Shown: positions 60,966-64,000 of the stretch, piece after piece
How the letters are laid out: each line of letters begins with the position of its first letter
Numbering within the stretch: position 1 is the first letter of the stretch
Assembly: GCA_001769805.1 (NCBI GenBank)
Contig: MEPO01000027.1
Span: forward strand, 173,327 to 237,326
Length of the DNA: 64,000 bases
Direction: 5' to 3'
Origin: Bdellovibrionales bacterium GWA1_52_35
Lineage (GTDB): Bacteria > Bdellovibrionota > UBA1018
Position numbers and translations under genes: made by a program
Notes under the pieces: generated by a model
What the model was told of the DNA's origin: nothing
Databases searched by the model: none
Seen by the model: only the letters and a program-made list of their open reading frames with translations

Positions 60966-61835
60966 ATGAAAAGCGCTCTGATTTCGAAAATTACCAAGAC
61001 TGCAATCTTTGCCACGGCAGCAACCGTGCTCATCGTGTCACAGCCGAGTTTGTCCTTCGCGGGTGGTGATAATAGTGGTGGCGGAGACTCCGCCGAAGTG
61101 GAGTTTGCAAGTATCGGTCAGGGCATTGCGACTGCACTAAGAGAACGAAATGTCGTTCTGGATTTTGATTTGAATGCCTATCAGCAGGCCATTTCTACAG
61201 CGCAGGTGAACATGGTTCGTCACGCACTTTACCAGAACAACACTGAACGCGACGCACTGAACTATCCATCCGAGAAACGAATTGAAGTAAACCGGAATCA
61301 CTGGGTAGATCTTCGACCTGTTGTGAAAGTTCAGCTCGCTTTTCATGAATACCTTGGGATAGCGGGTATTGAACGAGACATCTATTCTGTTTCACGGACA
61401 CTCGTCACAGTCTTGGGAGTGGATGAGTTGGCCAAGATTACTGCCAGCTTGGCTCCGATTTTGAACTATCACTGTACCATAAAGCGTACGAACGCGGAAC
61501 ACGCCGTGGTCCAAGAAGTTTGCGGAGAGGTCGACATGTCTACAGCATCATTTGCTGATACGGATCGCAGAGCCGCATACTTTCATGAATGCGATCAGAT
61601 ATCCCTTTCAATTTACAAAATGTCCCTCTTCGGAGCCGGGATTCAAGTGCAACTCAGCCAACTTAAAAAGGGCTCCGCTGAAAGCTGGAAAAAACGAAAT
61701 CCAAAGATCTGGAGTTCTTTCGCACTGGATCTTTACAGCGCCCCGAATTCATTTCAGATCAGTTTGGGAATTCCCAAAGGACATCTGTTTAAACGGCACA
61801 CCGAGCAGTACTGGGCTTCCTGCAACAAGAACTGA
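60966..61835 (+). CDS. Secreted protein with FHEYLG motif, Bdellovibrio-type
   Basis: 289 aa, ATG with GAGG upstream. A long signal peptide (SKITKTAIFATAATVLIVSQPSLSFA) is cleaved before GGDNSGGGD, a Gly/Asp-rich start. The mature protein contains VVKVQLAFHEYLGIAGIERDIYSVSR and four Cys. I recognise this FHEYLG-(I/V)-x-G-I-E-x-x-x-Y-x-(I/V)-S pattern from other Bdellovibrionota secreted proteins but know no function. HEYLG is not HEXXH. Divergent from the TIGR02147 regulator. Confidence 0.78.
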   Translation: MKSALISKITKTAIFATAATVLIVSQPSLSFAGGDNSGGGDSAEVEFASIGQGIATALRERNVVLDFDLNAYQQAISTAQVNMVRHALYQNNTERDALNYPSEKRIEVNRNHWVDLRPVVKVQLAFHEYLGIAGIERDIYSVSRTLVTVLGVDELAKITASLAPILNYHCTIKRTNAEHAVVQEVCGEVDMSTASFADTDRRAAYFHECDQISLSIYKMSLFGAGIQVQLSQLKKGSAESWKKRNPKIWSSFALDLYSAPNSFQISLGIPKGHLFKRHTEQYWASCNKN

Positions 61836-61855
61836 CTTCCTCAGAGATTCATTCC

Positions 61856-61900
61856 ATCGAGGACCAAACCGTTTTATTTAACGGAGGGTCCTCGATTTAA
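61856..61900 (+). terminator. Terminator-like hairpin after secreted protein gene
   Basis: ATCGAGGACC (61856-61865) and GGTCCTCGAT (61887-61896) form a perfect 10-bp stem around a nested CCGTT/AACGG stem, followed by TTTAA. The T-run is short, so efficiency is uncertain. It lies 20 bases after the stop. Confidence 0.7.
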
Positions 61901-62060
61901 TATGCACTTGTCTTAACACGACTCTCACCTCAATCATCGCTAATTACAGAATCTCGGTTACATTCCTTGCGCACCAAGGCTCCTATTTTACACCCTGGCC
62001 ATCTTCACCCTTCGTTTCTCTTTTCCTCAAAAACCCATCAATCTACTCCAACACTGTTTA

Positions 62061-62133
62061 CCTTCCAATGCAGACACCCCGCACACGTCGTCGGGTGTGG
62101 GGTGTCTGCATTGGGAGGGATTTTTCGTTTTTT
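62061..62133 (+). terminator. Very strong stem-loop followed by T-rich tract
   Basis: CCTTCCAATGCAGACACCCC and GGGGTGTCTGCATTGGGAGG form about 19 of 20 bp, continuing with GCACAC/GTGTG toward the loop. ATTTTTCGTTTTTT follows directly on the + strand. It is the longest perfect-type stem in the window; it could terminate upstream reading or attenuate the downstream xis-int genes. Confidence 0.7.
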
Positions 62134-62170
62134 AGAAATGATTGATAATTTGAAGAAATGAACCAGCGAA

Positions 62171-62192
62171 GGGGTTTAATGCATTAAACCCC
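62171..62192. repeat. Perfect 22-bp palindrome
   Basis: GGGGTTTAA and TTAAACCCC are separated by TGCA, so the whole 22 bases are self-complementary; CCTTTT follows. It may be a protein-binding operator for the excisionase-type gene, 158 bases downstream, or a second terminator. Confidence 0.6.
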
Positions 62193-62349
62193 CTTTTAAA
62201 CTTATTGCGATCCCAATTTTCCTGCTCGTTTCAGCCTATCTTTTGCGCAGAATCCGCGCGTTTTGTTCGATCTCTATTTTTCAATTTCACCAGAATTATT
62301 TGCTCACGTCCAAAACTCGTAGAACTTTCGATAGGGAGAGATCATTTTT

Positions 62350-62652
62350 ATGAACACAGCCGCTAGTGATTTTATGGATGTCGGCTCTGCGGCCACTTAT
62401 CTGAGAATCAAAGTCGCCACTCTCTATGCTTGGGTTCACCAACGACGCATCCCCTTTCGGAAACACGGGAGACGCGTCGTCTTCTTCAAACCTGAACTTT
62501 TAAAATGGAGTGAGAATCAAGCAGTTAGCCCTCTCGCCCCGTCCACTTCAATCTCCGAGTTCCCAGCCCCTGGCTTTGATGCTAGTGTTGTTCACAGTTC
62601 TTTGAAAACCAGACGTATCGTTGACTGCGACCTAACCTCCCCAAGGAGGTAA
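62350..62652 (+). CDS. Excisionase-type (MerR-like HTH) small protein
   Basis: 100 aa. DFMDVGSAATYLRIKVATLYAWVHQRRIPFRKHGRRVVFFKPELLKW is the helix-turn-helix 'excisionase/DNA-binding domain' (HTH_17) pattern. The C-terminal 45 residues are Ser/Pro-rich without known fold. GGGAGAG is upstream. The recombinase starts 5 bases after its stop, so both form one unit. It probably acts as directionality factor or regulator. Confidence 0.9.
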   Translation: MNTAASDFMDVGSAATYLRIKVATLYAWVHQRRIPFRKHGRRVVFFKPELLKWSENQAVSPLAPSTSISEFPAPGFDASVVHSSLKTRRIVDCDLTSPRR

Positions 62653-62657
62653 AGGCT

Positions 62658-63767
62658 ATGGCAATCATTAAACGCAAATCGACAGACTCTAAAATCCGGT
62701 ACCAAGTCAGAGTGAAGGATTCTTACGGTCAATGGTATCCCGCCCAGACCTTTGAGCGTCACATCGACGCTGAACGCTGCGAGAGGGATCTCATGACCCA
62801 CAAGGACCAGGGCCACCGCGCACTGACTCCTGAAAAGAAAGATCTGACACTCAATCAGTACTGGGAATTCTGGGCCAAGAACGGACGCCAAGTTCATGAT
62901 GGTTGGAAATTGGGACAAGATCAGATCTACCGGGATTACATCGGTCCCTTCCTGGGCGAGCAGAAACTCGCCGAACTCCGCCCCCATAAAATCGGTTCCA
63001 TCCTTGCTCGCGCAAGAGATCAGGGGCGCGCTCCCCAGACCGTTCGGCATATCTACAACCTGCTTCACAAACTGATGGGTGACGCTGTGGACTACTTCGA
63101 ACTCTTGGATCGCAATCCCGTTCTTAAACGCGACCGTCCCGAGGTGATTGAAACGGAGAGAGACTTTCTCACTCCGGCTGAATCATTGAGACTCAGGGAG
63201 AAATCTCGGTCCCACTTTCTTGGACCGGCTATTTGGCTTGCAGGCCTCTGCGGTCTGAGACCGTCCGAGGTTCAAGCTTTGACCTGGTCATCGGTGGATT
63301 TTGCAAACCACAAGATCATAATCAAGGCGGCCTACAAGCGCAAAGTCAGGCGCATGGAAGCCTTCCCCAAGGGCAAGCGCCGGACGCGAGTCCCAGTCCC
63401 TCCTGTGCTGCTGGAATATCTGACTGAGAAGCACGCAGGACAGCCCGACTCGGCCTATGTGGCTCCAGGGCTTTACGGTGGGATGCTTCAGTATGAAATC
63501 CTGCTCAAGGGGCTGAAGCGCCTCTGCAGGCAGGCTGAAGTAAAGGAGGTATCACCTCACAAGCTTCGGCATAGCTGCAGTGAAGAATGGGTTCAAGCCG
63601 GAGCAAGCAAAGAGGACGTGGCGCGGGTCTTGAATCACTCCAGTTCGCGTGTGACCGAGAGGTACATGCACCGGACGGATGAAAGACTGACGGCACTTTC
63701 TCAGAAAGTAGGACTGCCCTTTCAGCCAGTTACACATTTGTTACACATGAAGCAAAAAACCGGCTGA
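62658..63767 (+). CDS. Tyrosine recombinase / phage-type integrase
   Basis: 369 aa with AAGGAGG before the ATG. N-terminal arm-binding region (IRYQVRVKDSYGQWYPAQTFERHIDAERCERDL), SAM-like core-binding domain (LNQYWEFW...) and catalytic domain with R201 (GLCGLRPSEVQALTW), Lys in the FPKGKRR region, H301-x-x-R304-H305 (HKLRHS), H327 (LNHSS) and the nucleophile Y336 (ERYMH). All six active-site residues appear intact. tRNA-Ser(CGA) begins 75 bases downstream. No other mobile-element genes to the right are seen in the window. Confidence 0.95.
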   Translation: MAIIKRKSTDSKIRYQVRVKDSYGQWYPAQTFERHIDAERCERDLMTHKDQGHRALTPEKKDLTLNQYWEFWAKNGRQVHDGWKLGQDQIYRDYIGPFLGEQKLAELRPHKIGSILARARDQGRAPQTVRHIYNLLHKLMGDAVDYFELLDRNPVLKRDRPEVIETERDFLTPAESLRLREKSRSHFLGPAIWLAGLCGLRPSEVQALTWSSVDFANHKIIIKAAYKRKVRRMEAFPKGKRRTRVPVPPVLLEYLTEKHAGQPDSAYVAPGLYGGMLQYEILLKGLKRLCRQAEVKEVSPHKLRHSCSEEWVQAGASKEDVARVLNHSSSRVTERYMHRTDERLTALSQKVGLPFQPVTHLLHMKQKTG

Positions 63768-63842
63768 TTTAGGGATGGACAAAAAAAACAGTAGACGGTA
63801 AGTCTCTGGAATCAATCGCATTCCCAATTACATCTTAGATAC

Positions 63843-63934
<92 letters not shown>

Positions 63935-63983
63935 ATGAACAAGATGGAACACAGTCCATGTTCTTGAATCTCGAACGAACAGG

Positions 63984-64000
63984 CTCCCCCAGGAGGGGGG
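63984..64000 (+). terminator. Possible terminator stem after tRNA-Ser (cut by window end)
   Basis: CTCCCCC and GGGGG flank AGGA just 52 bases after the tRNA. The T-run that would confirm it is outside the window. Confidence 0.35.

Larger units (their letters stand above)
61901..62349. other. Non-coding stretch with two further strong hairpins
   Basis: No convincing gene was found. A 64-aa frame at 61967-62161 has no ribosome-binding site and is low complexity. The stretch contains the hairpin at 62061-62133 and a palindrome at 62171-62192, annotated separately, and is AT-rich compared with neighbouring coding DNA. Confidence 0.6.

Noticed and set aside
61967..62161. 64-aa open frame upstream of the excisionase gene
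   Set aside because: No ribosome-binding site, biased composition, and it runs through a terminator-like stem.

Overview
The window looks like a chromosomal segment of a Gram-negative bacterium of the Bdellovibrionota (Bdellovibrio/Oligoflexus relatives). Supporting this are a type IV pilin of Bdellovibrio type, a TIGR02147/DUF4423 regulator next to a secreted protein with a FHEYLG motif, a large share of secreted or lipid-anchored proteases, MCE/Mla and TamA/TamB envelope genes, and flagellar genes. This assignment is inferred from protein families; there is no rRNA in the window. Coding density is very high, many converging genes overlap at their 3' ends, and GTG/TTG starts are common.

Layout. 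1-2.4 kb: the end of a divisome gene (ftsQ-like) divergent from a membrane M28 peptidase. 2.5-7.4 kb: a short coiled-coil gene facing the replication/translation block rpsF-rpsR-DUF2232-rplI-dnaB, then tatC. 7.4-14.5 kb: housekeeping genes (anchored cyclophilin, MarC, tandem M16 peptidase, RRM protein, HemW). 14.5-20.2 kb: grpE-dnaK-dnaJ followed by an LpoA-like TPR/periplasmic-binding lipoprotein-type gene. 20.3-25.9 kb: a flagellar block, fliD-fliS-chaperone-like-TPR-58-aa ORF-GT9 glycosyltransferase, with translational coupling; this is my best candidate for an under-described module. 25.9-31.5 kb: MBL hydrolase, DUF2934 protein, AspT-type transporter, folA, thyA, pilA. 31.6-38.1 kb: outer-membrane protein, HD-domain protein, a HEXXH exported protein, dut-hisS, serB. 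38.1-43 kb: MCE and MlaE-type lipid transport genes divergent from an HpnN-like RND exporter. 43-47.2 kb: inositol-phosphate synthase, a Gfo/Idh/MocA oxidoreductase, DUF971 and a methyltransferase.

47.2-59.4 kb is richer in accessory and envelope functions: a REP-associated (Y1) transposase, exported proteins with HEXXH motifs, a NiCoT-like permease, tRNA-Leu(CAG) directly abutting an aldehyde dehydrogenase, tamA-tamB, and a trypsin-like protease. 59.4-63.9 kb looks like an acquired segment: an orphan HVO_A0114-like regulator behind a perfect operator-like palindrome, a TIGR02147 regulator divergent from a secreted protein with 9-bp direct repeats 30 bp apart, a 515-bp non-coding stretch with three strong hairpins, an excisionase-type HTH gene, a tyrosine recombinase, and tRNA-Ser(CGA).

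The genes mostly serve envelope biogenesis, protein export and folding, and motility. No CRISPR array, rRNA operon, prophage structural gene or classical defence island was seen.
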